Shown here in pieces: positions 1-10,430 of a DNA stretch of 64,000 bases (position 1 is its first letter; each line of letters begins with the position of its first letter). Source of the stretch: G963676095 sp963676095 (GTDB lineage: Bacteria > Bacteroidota > Bacteroidia > Bacteroidales > Prolixibacteraceae); assembly GCA_963676095.1 (NCBI GenBank), contig OY781040.1, forward strand, positions 5,146,001-5,210,000, in the 5' to 3' direction. The notes under the pieces were generated by a model that had not been told where the DNA came from, ran no database searches, and saw only the letters and a list, made by a program, of their open reading frames with translations. A program made the position numbers and the translations under genes.

Positions 1-1
1 C

Positions 2-1096
2 GGTCCGGGGGCAATTTTCTGGATGTGGGTCTCGGCTTTTTTCGGGGTGGCCACCAAATTTTTCACCTGTTCTTTAGCCGTAATGTACAGGGGTAAGGAT
101 AGTGCCGGTGAAATTCAGGGTGGTCCGATGTACGTCATAACGGAAGGATTGGGAAAAAAATGGAAGCCGATGGCCATGTTTTTTTCGTTGATGGCAGTTT
201 TTGGCGTTCTTCCGCTTTTTAATGCGAACCAGCTTGCACAGGCAATCAGGGATATTGTATTAGTACCTAACGGTATCCCCGGAACATTTATGACAAATCT
301 GATTATCGGGTTTTTCCTTGCTTTTTTGGTGGGAATTGTCATATTGGGTGGAATTAAAAGAATTGGCCATGTAACGGGAAAATTGGTGCCTGTAATGGTA
401 CTTGTCTATGGAATAGCCGTTTTATACATTATCATGGCAAATGCCGGACAGATTATTCCTTCTTTTAAATTGATTTTTGAAGATGCCTTTACCGGCCAGG
501 CTGTACTGGGAGGCTCTCTGGGGGCAGTTATTATTACCGGAGTGAGAAGGGCTGTCTTTTCGAATGAGGCGGGGGTAGGTACTGCCCCGATGGCGCATGG
601 TGCAGCCAAAACCAATGAACCGATAAGGGAAGGGCTTGTTGCCATGCTGGGGCCTATTATCGACACCATCATTGTTTGTACGATGACGGCGCTGGCTATT
701 ATAATTACCGGGGTATGGAAACACAGCAATGCCGATGGAATAACGCTTACAGCCGAGGCTTTTGGAAAATCAATTCCTTTTGGTGGTTATATCCTTGTTG
801 TTTGTATTTTGTTTTTTGCCTTGTCTACGATGTTTGCCTATCCATATTACGGTGCCAAATGTATGAGTTTCCTCTTCGGTGTTAAATATCAATACCTCTA
901 TAATTATCTGGTTGTCATATTGGTGGTTTGGGGAGCTGTCGCCCAGATGAACGTGATCGTTAGCTTTTTTGATCTTGCGTTCGCATTAATGGCTTTCCCG
1001 AATATGATTAGTGCTATTCTTTTGTCCGGGAAAGTCCGGATAGCGGCAAAAGATTATTTTGCAAGGTTAAAAAGAGGTGATTTTGAAACAGCATGA
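2..1096 (+). CDS. AGCS family sodium:alanine/glycine symporter, 5' end cut by the window
   Basis: Integral membrane carrier that couples import of a small neutral amino acid (alanine or glycine in characterised members) to sodium. The frame is open from base 2 (GPGAIFWMWVSAFFG...), so the gene starts outside the window and the ATG at 23 is internal. The stretch around FFTCSLAVMYRGKDSAGEIQ and GGPMYVI, and the later GVRRAVFSNEAGVGTAPMAHG, are hallmark AGCS segments. About eight strongly hydrophobic segments follow. About 365 residues are present; family members usually have 440-550, so roughly the first 100 are missing. The stop at 1094-1096 is followed 51 bp later by a GH20 gene on the same strand. 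Family is confident; the transported amino acid is not determined. Confidence 0.88.
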   Translation, partial: GPGAIFWMWVSAFFGVATKFFTCSLAVMYRGKDSAGEIQGGPMYVITEGLGKKWKPMAMFFSLMAVFGVLPLFNANQLAQAIRDIVLVPNGIPGTFMTNLIIGFFLAFLVGIVILGGIKRIGHVTGKLVPVMVLVYGIAVLYIIMANAGQIIPSFKLIFEDAFTGQAVLGGSLGAVIITGVRRAVFSNEAGVGTAPMAHGAAKTNEPIREGLVAMLGPIIDTIIVCTMTALAIIITGVWKHSNADGITLTAEAFGKSIPFGGYILVVCILFFALSTMFAYPYYGAKCMSFLFGVKYQYLYNYLVVILVVWGAVAQMNVIVSFFDLAFALMAFPNMISAILLSGKVRIAAKDYFARLKRGDFETA

Positions 1097-1147
1097 TCTT
1101 TATAATACTCTAACTTTAAGCTCTGTTAAATTTTTAAACCAACAAGA

Positions 1148-2713
1148 ATGAGAACAAGATTATTCAAGGGAAAATTGACCCTGGCTATAATGGTTCTTTT
1201 CAGCATTGTTTCCTGTGCCAAACAGGAACCTACTGATCTGACCAAAAATTCGGTCATTCCTAAACCTGTTTCTGTTTCGGCCAACGGACTGGCTTTTGAA
1301 CTAACCGATAAAACAGTGATTTCTGTTCAGGAGGGTAACGGTGATCTCGAAAAAATAGGACGTTATTTTACAGAAATGATAAAACCGGCAACGGGCTTTT
1401 CATTGGGACTGAAGAAAGTTTCGAAGGAGCCATCTTCAGGTATTTATTTTTCGCTGGCCGATCAGCCTGAGCTGGGAAAGGAAGGTTACGAGCTTAATAT
1501 TGACAACAAACATATATTTCTCACTGCAAACTCTGCCAATGGCATTTTCCATGGCGTACAAACATTACGCCAACTGTTGCCGGCAAAGATAGAAAGCAGT
1601 TCTGTTCAGCAGGGTCCCTGGATTATTGCCGGCGGGGTGATCCGTGATTACCCGGAATATGCTTACCGCGGAGCAATGCTCGATGTTGCACGTCATTTTT
1701 TTGGCGTTGACGACGTAAAGCACCTGATAGACCTGCTTGCAGAATATAAAATTAACAGGCTTCATTTGCATCTGTCGGATGATCAGGGGTGGCGTATTGA
1801 AATAAAATCATGGCCGGATCTGACTGCGATTGGTGGGAGTACCGAGGTCGGCGGAGGAAAAGGTGGCTTTTATACCCAGGATGAATATTCTGATATTGTG
1901 AATTATGCGGCAAGCCGTTATATCATGATCATTCCCGAGATCGATATGCCAGGCCATACAAATGCGGCCCTGGCTTCTTATGCACAGCTGAATTGTGATG
2001 GCAAGGCAAGGGATCTCTATACCGGGACCCATGTCGGTTTCAGTTCATTATGTACTAAAAAGGACATTACCTATAAGTTTATCAATGATGTAATTGTGGA
2101 ACTGGCCCGGCTTACACCAGGTCCGTACATTCATATCGGGGGAGATGAATCGCATGCAACGAAAAAAGAAGACTATATCCCCTTTATTGAGAAGGTTCAG
2201 AAAATAGTTGCTACGCATAACAAGATTATGGTTGGATGGGACGAGACGACCCTTGCTGATCTGGACAGCAAATCAATCGCCCAATACTGGTCAAGTGCCG
2301 ACAACGCAAAGCGGGCCGCGTCAAAAAATATTAAGCTGATCATGTCCCCGGCAAGAAAAGCCTATGTGGATATGAAATATGATTCATTGACAACACTTGG
2401 GCTTCATTGGGCCGGTTATATTGAGGTCGATACAGGCTATAACTGGGACCCGTCCACGCTTGAAGAAGGGATTACCAGGCAGGATATCCTGGGAATTGAG
2501 GCCCCGTTATGGACCGAAACAGTGACAAAAATGGCCGATATCGAATACCTGTTTTTTCCCCGCTTGCCGGGATATGCCGAGATCGGCTGGACTCCGGTTA
2601 CCCAACGAAATTGGGAGGAATACAAAACACGTCTGGCCAGTCAGGGAGAACGTTTAAAAACACAGAGGATTAATTTTTATAAATCGCCGAAAGTTCCCTG
2701 GCCTGCTATATAA
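1148..2713 (+). CDS. Beta-N-acetylhexosaminidase, GH20 lipoprotein
   Basis: Removes terminal beta-linked GlcNAc/GalNAc from glycans or chitooligosaccharides by substrate-assisted catalysis. The first 23 residues form a lipoprotein signal with lipobox FSIVSC (Cys23), so it is probably anchored in the outer membrane or periplasm. A GH20b-like N-terminal domain (about 33-165) precedes the barrel, which opens at YRGAMLDVARHFFG. The catalytic Asp-Glu pair is in HIGGDE (Asp333-Glu334). WDE near 365 and the C-terminal ETVTKMADIEYLFFPR motif also fit the family. Length of 521 is normal. It follows the symporter by 51 bp and is closed by a strong hairpin, so it is probably not part of the polysaccharide locus downstream. 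Confidence 0.93.
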   Translation: MRTRLFKGKLTLAIMVLFSIVSCAKQEPTDLTKNSVIPKPVSVSANGLAFELTDKTVISVQEGNGDLEKIGRYFTEMIKPATGFSLGLKKVSKEPSSGIYFSLADQPELGKEGYELNIDNKHIFLTANSANGIFHGVQTLRQLLPAKIESSSVQQGPWIIAGGVIRDYPEYAYRGAMLDVARHFFGVDDVKHLIDLLAEYKINRLHLHLSDDQGWRIEIKSWPDLTAIGGSTEVGGGKGGFYTQDEYSDIVNYAASRYIMIIPEIDMPGHTNAALASYAQLNCDGKARDLYTGTHVGFSSLCTKKDITYKFINDVIVELARLTPGPYIHIGGDESHATKKEDYIPFIEKVQKIVATHNKIMVGWDETTLADLDSKSIAQYWSSADNAKRAASKNIKLIMSPARKAYVDMKYDSLTTLGLHWAGYIEVDTGYNWDPSTLEEGITRQDILGIEAPLWTETVTKMADIEYLFFPRLPGYAEIGWTPVTQRNWEEYKTRLASQGERLKTQRINFYKSPKVPWPAI

Positions 2714-2736
2714 TTATTTTCTTCCTTAATATTACT

Positions 2737-2780
2737 TTACCCCTGATGAGATTTTTAAATCTTGTCAGGGGTAATTTTTA
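2737..2780 (+). terminator. Rho-independent terminator after the GH20 gene
   Basis: TTACCCCTGA (2737-2746) pairs with TCAGGGGTAA (2765-2774). Inside it AGATTT pairs with AAATCT, giving a long hairpin followed by ATTTTTAA. It separates the GH20 gene from the sigma-factor operon. Confidence 0.75.
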
Positions 2781-2947
2781 ATATATTCATCGTTCAGTGA
2801 CTGGTGGGAAAATGTTGCGTGGACTTAACGGGCAGGGACGTAATGATTCCAATCGCGAGGATTTTTATGGATTGGGTTTAAGAACAGTTTTTTATTTAAG
2901 GGTATTTTATATTTTTATCACTGATTCCCAAACCTAAACTTACCCTG

Positions 2948-3568
2948 ATGGAAGAAGGATCATATGGATTAAAGGCAAAAAAGAAATTTGAAAAAACATA
3001 CAATCGTTTTTTTAATTTTTATTTTCAGATTGCTTTCCATTTTTTGCATCATGAAGAAGATGCCAGGGAAGTAGTTCAGGAAGCATTTATAAAATGCTGG
3101 GAAAAGGATATCCATAAAAAGACGGAACCGGAGATTAAAAATTACCTTTTTATCATTGTTCGTAACCGTTGCCTGAATATATTACGCGACAGAAAAAACA
3201 AATCTACGGAGTTTTTCCCGGATGATTTATCGTTTGCATCTATTCAGTATAAACTTTTGCAGGAAACGGGAGAAGAAATTTTGCTTTATGAAGAACTTTC
3301 CCAAAGAATCAGCGCTGCCATAGATAATCTTCCGCCACAATGCCGGACCGTCTTTTCAATGAGTCGCTATGAAAACCTCAGTAATATTGAGATTTCCAGG
3401 AAGCTGAATATTTCGGTAAAGGCAGTCGAAGCCGATATAACCCGCTCGCTTAGAAAGTTGAGGGTTGAGCTTGCTCAGTATCTTTCAGAAGAAGATTACG
3501 GAAGTTCAAACCTTCCCCCCAAAGTTTTTTTATTTCTGATACTGAAAGTTTTTTCTTTTCCGATGTAG
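2948..3568 (+). CDS. FecI-like ECF RNA polymerase sigma factor
   Basis: Directs RNA polymerase to promoters of the adjacent polysaccharide locus. Region 2 is visible at about residues 25-85 (HEEDAREVVQEAFIKCWE, then KNYLFIIVRNRCLNILRD). Region 4 is at about 125-180 (DNLPPQCRTVFSMSRYENLSN, then a helix-turn-helix ending KAVEADITRSLRKLR). Length of 206 is typical of Bacteroidota ECF factors of the FecI type. The anti-sigma gene starts 93 bp downstream, and the SusC that follows carries an STN signalling domain. That arrangement is the known trans-envelope relay in which SusC substrate binding releases the sigma factor. No cognate promoter motif could be assigned by eye. Confidence 0.9.
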   Translation: MEEGSYGLKAKKKFEKTYNRFFNFYFQIAFHFLHHEEDAREVVQEAFIKCWEKDIHKKTEPEIKNYLFIIVRNRCLNILRDRKNKSTEFFPDDLSFASIQYKLLQETGEEILLYEELSQRISAAIDNLPPQCRTVFSMSRYENLSNIEISRKLNISVKAVEADITRSLRKLRVELAQYLSEEDYGSSNLPPKVFLFLILKVFSFPM

Positions 3569-3661
3569 GGTTCTCCTGTGGTTTTGTGTTTTTATTGCGA
3601 ATGACAGACAATTTTGTCATGGCGTAAGATTTCATGGTAACCAGTTAAGAGAACGAGCAGG

Positions 3662-4660
3662 ATGGATTCTATTGGAAAGACTATATTGCATTTTCTTCAG
3701 AAAAATGCTTCTCAGGGCGAGTTAAAAGCATTGGAGACAGAGATTGATAATCCGGAAGGGGAAAAGCGCTTAAAAGATTATTTTAAACTTTGGGTGTGGT
3801 CGGCACAGGTACATGAAACCACTCCCCAGGTAAGTTTTGAAGACACCTGGAAAAAGATTCTTTCCGGCAGAAGAGGAAAAAAGAACATCCGTTTTATGAA
3901 TATTCAGAAAATATGCAGGTATGCAGCTATTGTTGTTGTCTTGTTAAATATCGGATGGTGGGGAGCCTATTCCTATTATCGTCGGGAAAAAACGTTTGAA
4001 GGAAAGGAATTTGTTGTCCAGGCAAGTCAGACCGCAAATTCGGAAATCATTTTACCTGATAGTACAAAAGTTTGTTTAAGAGAAGGTTCTACGTTACGGT
4101 ATAATTCCGATTTCAGCTTTGGTTCGCGGAATGTATTTCTTGACGGGGAAGCATATTTTGATGTGTATCACAATGAAAATCATCCGTTTATTGTAAGCAC
4201 GGAATATGCCAGGATCAAGGTTCTGGGTACAAAATTTAATTTCTTTGCAGTAAAGGGGGCCCCGGTTTATCAGGCTACCCTTGTTGAAGGAAAAGTTGTT
4301 TTTGAGGTGGATGGAGGAAAGAAATATAATCTTTCTCCTGATCAGATGATCGAAATGAATGTCAAAGATCATCATGTTAAAATAGCTAATGTCAAAACCG
4401 AGCTTTATACGGCATGGAAAGATGGTAAAGTAATTTTCAGGGATGAAACATTAGGGGCGATTGCAACGAAACTTGAACGGATTTACCACGTGAAGTTTGT
4501 TTTTAATAATCAGCAATTGGCCCGAAAATACAGGTTCTCAGGAACATTTAACAAGGAAACATCGATCGGCGAAGTGATTACCATGCTTAAGCTATCGATT
4601 CCCCTGGAAGTAAGGAGGGAGGAAAGATTTCCGGAACCGGATATTATCTATTTGAGATAA
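3662..4660 (+). CDS. FecR-family anti-sigma factor
   Basis: Inner-membrane regulator that holds the ECF sigma and receives the signal from the STN domain of the neighbouring SusC. The cytoplasmic N-terminus (1-80) precedes one transmembrane helix (about 86-105, YAAIVVVLLNIGWW). The FecR domain follows (about 118-220: SEIILPDSTKVCLREGSTLRYNSDF, GEAYFDVYHNENHPFIV, TKFNFFAVKG). A C-terminal DUF4974-type domain has IFRDETLGAIATKLERIYHVKFVF. Length of 332 is typical. It lies between the sigma gene and susC, all co-directional. Confidence 0.92.
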   Translation: MDSIGKTILHFLQKNASQGELKALETEIDNPEGEKRLKDYFKLWVWSAQVHETTPQVSFEDTWKKILSGRRGKKNIRFMNIQKICRYAAIVVVLLNIGWWGAYSYYRREKTFEGKEFVVQASQTANSEIILPDSTKVCLREGSTLRYNSDFSFGSRNVFLDGEAYFDVYHNENHPFIVSTEYARIKVLGTKFNFFAVKGAPVYQATLVEGKVVFEVDGGKKYNLSPDQMIEMNVKDHHVKIANVKTELYTAWKDGKVIFRDETLGAIATKLERIYHVKFVFNNQQLARKYRFSGTFNKETSIGEVITMLKLSIPLEVRREERFPEPDIIYLR

Positions 4661-4747
4661 AATACGGGCAATACTACCAATATTGCCCGCAATTAATAAG
4701 GGACTACCAATCCCCTAGTTTAATAATAAATGTAACAGTACAAACTT

Positions 4748-7700
4748 ATGAAAAAAAAATCTGTATTCAACGGGTTATTAGCCCGTTATTACGTAAAAAA
4801 ACTGTGTCTCATGATGCGTTTGATGTTATTTCTCATTTTGTTGTCGGTATTTATCACCAATGCTAATCCGGCAAGTTCTCAAACAGGAAATCTTACCCTG
4901 ACCTTTGAAAAAACAAGTCTGGCAGAAGTTTTTGAACAACTTGAAGTGAAATTGAATATTGGATTTCTTGTTCCGAGCGATTTATTGAAAGATACTGAAG
5001 AAATGACCTTGTCATTTAAGAAAACCACGATTGACAATATTCTTCATCAGATCCTTGATCCGAGAGGTTATCATTTTGAATTTGTAGGACGAAATGTTGT
5101 GATTACCAAATCTCAAAGTGCTTTGCCAGGAGCCCAGCAGCGATCAATAAAAGGACATGTTGTCAATTCTGAGGGGGAACCTGTTCCCGGAGTGACGGTT
5201 GTAGTAAAGGGCACTGCCACAGGAACAATTACTGATAGTGAAGGGAGCTTTTCTATCTCGAATGTCACTTCAGATGCCGTTCTTGTCTTTTCATTTGTAG
5301 GGATGCGCTTACAGGAAGTCCCGGTCGGCGAGAAAACCAATTTTCAGATCACCATGCAGGACGAAACGATTGGACTGGAAGAGGTCGTTGCCGTGGGGTA
5401 CGGAACTGTCAAAAAGAGTGATATTACCGGAGCTATGGTAAGCGTTCGGGAAAATGAATTGAAGTCACGTCCCGTGGCGAATGCGTTTGAGGCGTTGCAG
5501 GGTAAAGCTGCTGGTGTTGATATCACTTCGAATGAACGTCCGGGAGAAATCGGCGAAATTTATATCCGGGGTGTCCGTTCTTTGACTGCCAGTAATACCC
5601 CTTTGTATGTAGTCGATGGTATCCCTGTTATGTCCAATTCCGGGATTGAAACTTTAAATCCTTCAGATATCGAGTCTGTTGATATTCTAAAAGATGCTTC
5701 CGCAACAGCCATATATGGTTCCAGGGGAGCCAACGGCGTTGTTATTGTTTCTACCAAAAAGGGAAAATCAGGAAAACTTAGCTTCAATTATTCTACTACC
5801 TTAACTTTTGAGACTATTCAGGACAGGACCAGGATGATGGATGCTTCTGAATATCTGACATGGAGGAGATGGGCATACTATTATGCTGATCCTGAACAGT
5901 ATCCAAGGGGAGATGAACCCACTCAGGATAATGATTATACTATATTTTTAGGGGCGAATGACCAATATGCCTGGGCCAATATATTAAAAGGATGGACCAG
6001 TGGTTCATGGGATGGTTCCAAGGTACAAACAACCGACTGGACCGATATGGTAACACAAACTGGCATTAGTACAGAGCATAATATCAGTGCCAGCGGAGGT
6101 ACAGATAAGATGAAGGCTTATTGTTCATTTGGGTACCTGGATTACCAGGGAACTATGAAAGGGCAGGACTATATACGGTATACCTCTAATTTAAGTGTCG
6201 ACCTGATCCCGTTGAAATGGCTTGAGATGGGCGTAAGCATTAATTCTACTTATAGCATTCAGGAATACGGACAATCGGCTACAGGAGGACAGACCTCCGG
6301 CCCCAAGAGTATTTATGCAGCAGCAAATAATAATTTACCTTATGCTGTTCCTTATGATAGCGATGGGAACAGGATCATTTACCCCGGAGGCGATGATATG
6401 ATCAAAACTGCTGTCGATGAGTGGAAATATTCCCAGGATCAACGAAAAATTTTCCGTGCGCTTGGCAGTTTTTATACCCAGTTAAATCTGCTCTCTGGTT
6501 TAAAGTATCGCTTGAATTTCGGTCCTGATTTTAGGTATTTCCAGAATGGAATTTTTATCGATGAAGAGTCGGTTAACCGGAATGGTTCTCCCAATTATGC
6601 TTCATTGAAAAATCAAAACGATTTTTCATGGACGCTGGATAACCTGATCTACTATGATAAAAAAATCAAAAAGCACACCCTGAGACTTACATTACTTCAG
6701 ACGTCTTCTTCGTGGAATTATAATTACTCCTACATGCAGGCTACAGATATTCCATTAGCAAGTCAAAAATGGAATGCATTGAATACTAATAATGTAACCT
6801 CTCTTGATGATTGGGATTCCGGGTTATCCGAGCGCCAGCTGATGTCCTGGATGGGACGTTTAAACTATAGTTTTGAAGACAAATATCTGGTTACATTTTC
6901 CGGACGTTGGGATGGAGCCTCTCAATTGGCAGAAGGGCATAAATGGGAATTCTTTCCATCGGCAGCTTTAGCATGGAGGGTAGATCAGGAAGAATGGTTT
7001 AGTCCTGCGAACTGGATTAACCAGTTAAAAGTGAGGTTGGGAATAGGTACAACGGGAAACTCGGCTATCGATCCATACCAGACAAAAGGGGGTGTTGTTT
7101 CTTTATTTTATCCTTATGGCAGTTCCGCTACTTCCGGTTCAGTCCCTTCAACTTCGTTGATTGATGATGGCGAAACGGCTATGGCAAATGAAGATCTTGG
7201 ATGGGAAAAGACTACCCAGTATAATCTTGGACTCGATTTTTCATTACTGAAAGGTCGTGTTTCCGGTGTTATTGATCTTTATCTGTCCCATACACGAGAT
7301 TTGCTGATGGAAATGTCAATCCCTGCAGTTTCCGGTTATACAACTACCTATGCTAATGTCGGAGAAACGAAGAACAGAGGTATTGATATAAATTTAAACA
7401 CAATAAATATCAGGGCCAGAAATTTTACATGGGAAACAAACCTGAATGTGGCATGGCAGAAGGACGAAATCGTTTCTTTATCAAACGGTAAGGAAGACGA
7501 TATTTCGAACCATTGGTTTATCGGACAACCTTTGGATGTTGTATATAATTATGAATCAGATGGAATATGGCATGAAGAGGATACTGAAGAGATGGAAAAG
7601 TTCAACGAGAACGGGCATAGTTTTGAAGTTGGAATGGCACGTCCAGTTGATCAGAATGACGATTATATTATTGATGCTAATTACGATAGAAAGGTTGTAG

Positions 7701-8155
7701 GCCATACCCGTCCACGCTGGACCCTTGGCTTCAATAATTCGCTGACATATAAAAATATTGACTTCTCATTCTTTCTCTATGGTCGCCTGGGATATACTTA
7801 CGACACAGACGGGGAGTGGCAAGGCGGGCGCTATGTTCAGCGTAGTATAAGCTATTACAACGAGAACAATAAAAATTCTGAATATCAAAAACCTATTTAC
7901 AATGTTGCCGGAGGTGATCCTTATTATACTATTCTTGGATACAAGAGTGGCTCTTTTATCAAGATCCGTAATATCAACCTTGGGTATACATTCCCAGCTG
8001 CTGTATCCAGAGATTTGGGACTGCAGACAATAAAGCTTTATGTGCAGGCCAAAAACCCGGGTATGTTGTTCTCCAAGATCGACTGGCTCGATATGGATTT
8101 AGGAGGGTCAACATGGAATCGCGGATTCGTTTTTGGTGTGAATGTCGGTTTTTAG
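4748..8155 (+). CDS. SusC/RagA TonB-dependent outer-membrane transporter with STN domain
   Basis: TonB-dependent channel that imports oligosaccharides with its SusD partner. After a long signal peptide (to about residue 45, ending PASSQ) come an STN domain (about 50-118), a carboxypeptidase-regulatory-like domain (about 133-205, IKGHVVNSEGEPVPGVTVVVKG), a TonB-box-like segment (EEVVAVGYGTVKKSD), a plug (VANAFEALQGKAAGVDI; DIESVDILKDASATAIYGSRG) and a 22-strand-type barrel. Length of 1135 is normal. The STN domain marks it as a transducer for the FecR/FecI pair just upstream. The substrate, rhamnogalacturonan-type oligosaccharide, is inferred from the enzymes downstream. Confidence 0.96.
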   Translation: MKKKSVFNGLLARYYVKKLCLMMRLMLFLILLSVFITNANPASSQTGNLTLTFEKTSLAEVFEQLEVKLNIGFLVPSDLLKDTEEMTLSFKKTTIDNILHQILDPRGYHFEFVGRNVVITKSQSALPGAQQRSIKGHVVNSEGEPVPGVTVVVKGTATGTITDSEGSFSISNVTSDAVLVFSFVGMRLQEVPVGEKTNFQITMQDETIGLEEVVAVGYGTVKKSDITGAMVSVRENELKSRPVANAFEALQGKAAGVDITSNERPGEIGEIYIRGVRSLTASNTPLYVVDGIPVMSNSGIETLNPSDIESVDILKDASATAIYGSRGANGVVIVSTKKGKSGKLSFNYSTTLTFETIQDRTRMMDASEYLTWRRWAYYYADPEQYPRGDEPTQDNDYTIFLGANDQYAWANILKGWTSGSWDGSKVQTTDWTDMVTQTGISTEHNISASGGTDKMKAYCSFGYLDYQGTMKGQDYIRYTSNLSVDLIPLKWLEMGVSINSTYSIQEYGQSATGGQTSGPKSIYAAANNNLPYAVPYDSDGNRIIYPGGDDMIKTAVDEWKYSQDQRKIFRALGSFYTQLNLLSGLKYRLNFGPDFRYFQNGIFIDEESVNRNGSPNYASLKNQNDFSWTLDNLIYYDKKIKKHTLRLTLLQTSSSWNYNYSYMQATDIPLASQKWNALNTNNVTSLDDWDSGLSERQLMSWMGRLNYSFEDKYLVTFSGRWDGASQLAEGHKWEFFPSAALAWRVDQEEWFSPANWINQLKVRLGIGTTGNSAIDPYQTKGGVVSLFYPYGSSATSGSVPSTSLIDDGETAMANEDLGWEKTTQYNLGLDFSLLKGRVSGVIDLYLSHTRDLLMEMSIPAVSGYTTTYANVGETKNRGIDINLNTINIRARNFTWETNLNVAWQKDEIVSLSNGKEDDISNHWFIGQPLDVVYNYESDGIWHEEDTEEMEKFNENGHSFEVGMARPVDQNDDYIIDANYDRKVVGHTRPRWTLGFNNSLTYKNIDFSFFLYGRLGYTYDTDGEWQGGRYVQRSISYYNENNKNSEYQKPIYNVAGGDPYYTILGYKSGSFIKIRNINLGYTFPAAVSRDLGLQTIKLYVQAKNPGMLFSKIDWLDMDLGGSTWNRGFVFGVNVGF

Positions 8156-8325
8156 GAATAATGTCCTTTTTGCTATAATTTTGATAATAAAAACCTTAAA
8201 AAATTATGAAATGAGCGTGATTCGTGCAACCGCTAATCGAGATGACTATTCCCAATCATGCGAATTGAAATGAAAATTCACAAAATGAATTTTATATGGT
8301 AATTAAAAAGCAAAACAATAAACAC

Positions 8326-10302
8326 ATGAAAAATTATATGATTCTAAGATATAGGAAATCGTTTCCGGCTATACTGATTCTTTTAATGACGTTGAAGAGC
8401 CTTGTCTCATGTTCCGATTTTCTTGATGAGGAGTTGACTACAGCTCAAAGTACTGATTATTATAATACAGAAGACGGAATCGATGCCTTGGAAACAGGTA
8501 TCTACTATTCGCTAAGGTTCCATTTTTCTTATGAATGGTCATATGCTACAACTAATTACGGAACAGATGAATTCAGGTGTGGAGGCGATGCCTCGAATGG
8601 AATGTGGGATTCCTACAGCAGCAGTTTCTCTTCTTCGATTACAGCCGTTAATGTAAATACGGTTATGATTGAAGATCTCTGGGATAATATGTATATGGAC
8701 ATTAATTCTGCAAACCTGCTATTGCAAAAGGCGACTGAATACCTGGAGGATGGAACAACGAAAGATACTTATTTGGGCGAAGCATATTTTATCCGGGCGT
8801 ATAATTATCTTAAACTGGTTCGTCAGTATGGCGGCGTACCTTTGAAGTTAGAGCCAAGTACTACTGCAGAACGGGAATTTTCGCGCGATTCTGTAAAAAC
8901 AGTAATGCTGCAGGTTATTTCTGATTTGACGAATGCTTACAGTCTTTTGCCTTCGAGTGCTTCAGAAACAGGAAAGATTACCAAGGATGCAGCAGCGCAT
9001 TTTTTGGCAAAAGCATACTTGTTCAGAGCCAGCGAAATCAATGATAGCTGGAATAGTGCGACAAAAAGTGATGATCTGGAACAGGCCCTGAATTTTGCCG
9101 ATGAGGTTATTTCCCATCACGAACTTGCTCCCGATTTTGTCGATTTATGGAATTATACAGCAGTTGACGGTGCCAATGAAACCCTTGACGAAATCATTCT
9201 TTCTGCTCAGTTTACTTCAGATGTATCGACAAGAGGGACTTATGGGAACCAATGTCATCTCTATTACTTATCTCAGTACCTCAATCTGCCTCAGATGAAG
9301 AGGGATATTGCCGGTGGTCGTGAATATCAGCGCTTAAGAACCAATTATTATGCTTATAATGTATATGACCGGATAAATGATTCTCGTTTTTGGAAAAGTT
9401 TCAAAACAAAATATGCAGTGAATAATCCGGCTTCCGGTTCCGTTTATGAGATAGGAGATCTTTCCGTTATGTATATTATTAATCGTCATGATGATACGCG
9501 GTTCTCAGTAACGGGAAGCCTGTCAAGCATTACTGATCCGAAAACAGGCAAGATTATCCCTTCCGTTTTTGCCACCTATGCAGAGGGTGGGGAATATTTG
9601 AATAGCGATAGCTATCAAAATCGTTTTGCACCTCTTAACAAATATATTGATGGTTCAAGAGAAGCTGTAAGCGATGGCATTGGTTATCGTGATGGGACCC
9701 TTGCCCGGCTTGCCGATACTTACCTGACAGCTGCAGAGGTTTGCATCCGTCAGGGAGAGTATGCTAAAGCCCTTACCTACATCAATACTGTTCGTGCACG
9801 TGCTGCGTACAAACCAGGTGAAGACCGGAAAGTCTATTGCGACGGAGGTGCTGCTTATAATGCGACTTCAAATCCTACCGGATATGCTACTTTTGGAGAT
9901 ATAAGTTCATATTATACGGAAAATTCATATTATGAATCGAATAATATAAATGAAACAACTGATGCGACAGATTTGACCATTCCCAGCTTTTCTGATCTTC
10001 CGGAAGAGGATGAGAATATTATCAGTACTCTGGGATATTCCAGCGATTATGACCGTGCTTTATGTTTTTTATTGAATGAACGTTCCAGGGAGTTAATGGG
10101 CGAGTTCTACAGGTGGGAGGATCTTTCCCGTACAAAGACCCTTGTTGCCAGAGTTAAAGCCTTTAATCTAAAAGCTGTTTCTAATATTACAGATAAACAT
10201 ATTCTTAGGCCTATACCCCAATCCTACCTCGATGCTATTCAGAAGGATGGTAAGGCTTTAACGGCAGACGAAAAGGCTGCGGAGCAAAACCCAGGTTATT
10301 AA
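8326..10302 (+). CDS. SusD/RagB substrate-binding lipoprotein
   Basis: Outer-membrane lid protein that captures glycan for the SusC channel. The start chosen here is the ATG at 8326, which gives a compact lipoprotein signal with lipobox KSLVSC (Cys29). An in-frame ATG at 8296 would add ten hydrophilic residues before the signal and is less likely. The SusD N-terminal TPR-like fold (about 30-330) includes YLGEAYFIRAYNYLKLVRQYGGVPL. The C-terminal RagB part has RLADTYLTAAEVCIRQGEYAKALTYINTVRARAAY and RSRELMGEFYRWEDLSRT. About 658 residues, within the family range. It follows susC by 170 bp. Confidence 0.95.
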   Translation: MKNYMILRYRKSFPAILILLMTLKSLVSCSDFLDEELTTAQSTDYYNTEDGIDALETGIYYSLRFHFSYEWSYATTNYGTDEFRCGGDASNGMWDSYSSSFSSSITAVNVNTVMIEDLWDNMYMDINSANLLLQKATEYLEDGTTKDTYLGEAYFIRAYNYLKLVRQYGGVPLKLEPSTTAEREFSRDSVKTVMLQVISDLTNAYSLLPSSASETGKITKDAAAHFLAKAYLFRASEINDSWNSATKSDDLEQALNFADEVISHHELAPDFVDLWNYTAVDGANETLDEIILSAQFTSDVSTRGTYGNQCHLYYLSQYLNLPQMKRDIAGGREYQRLRTNYYAYNVYDRINDSRFWKSFKTKYAVNNPASGSVYEIGDLSVMYIINRHDDTRFSVTGSLSSITDPKTGKIIPSVFATYAEGGEYLNSDSYQNRFAPLNKYIDGSREAVSDGIGYRDGTLARLADTYLTAAEVCIRQGEYAKALTYINTVRARAAYKPGEDRKVYCDGGAAYNATSNPTGYATFGDISSYYTENSYYESNNINETTDATDLTIPSFSDLPEEDENIISTLGYSSDYDRALCFLLNERSRELMGEFYRWEDLSRTKTLVARVKAFNLKAVSNITDKHILRPIPQSYLDAIQKDGKALTADEKAAEQNPGY

Positions 10303-10430
10303 ATTTTTACTGAAAAGAGTGAGGATGTCTAATAGTCAGAATAAAAAGAGAGAAGGGGAATAAACCTCTAATCTCTGATGTTTTGATTTTTGGACACCCT
10401 TATTTTATTTAACATGATTTAAAAAAAATT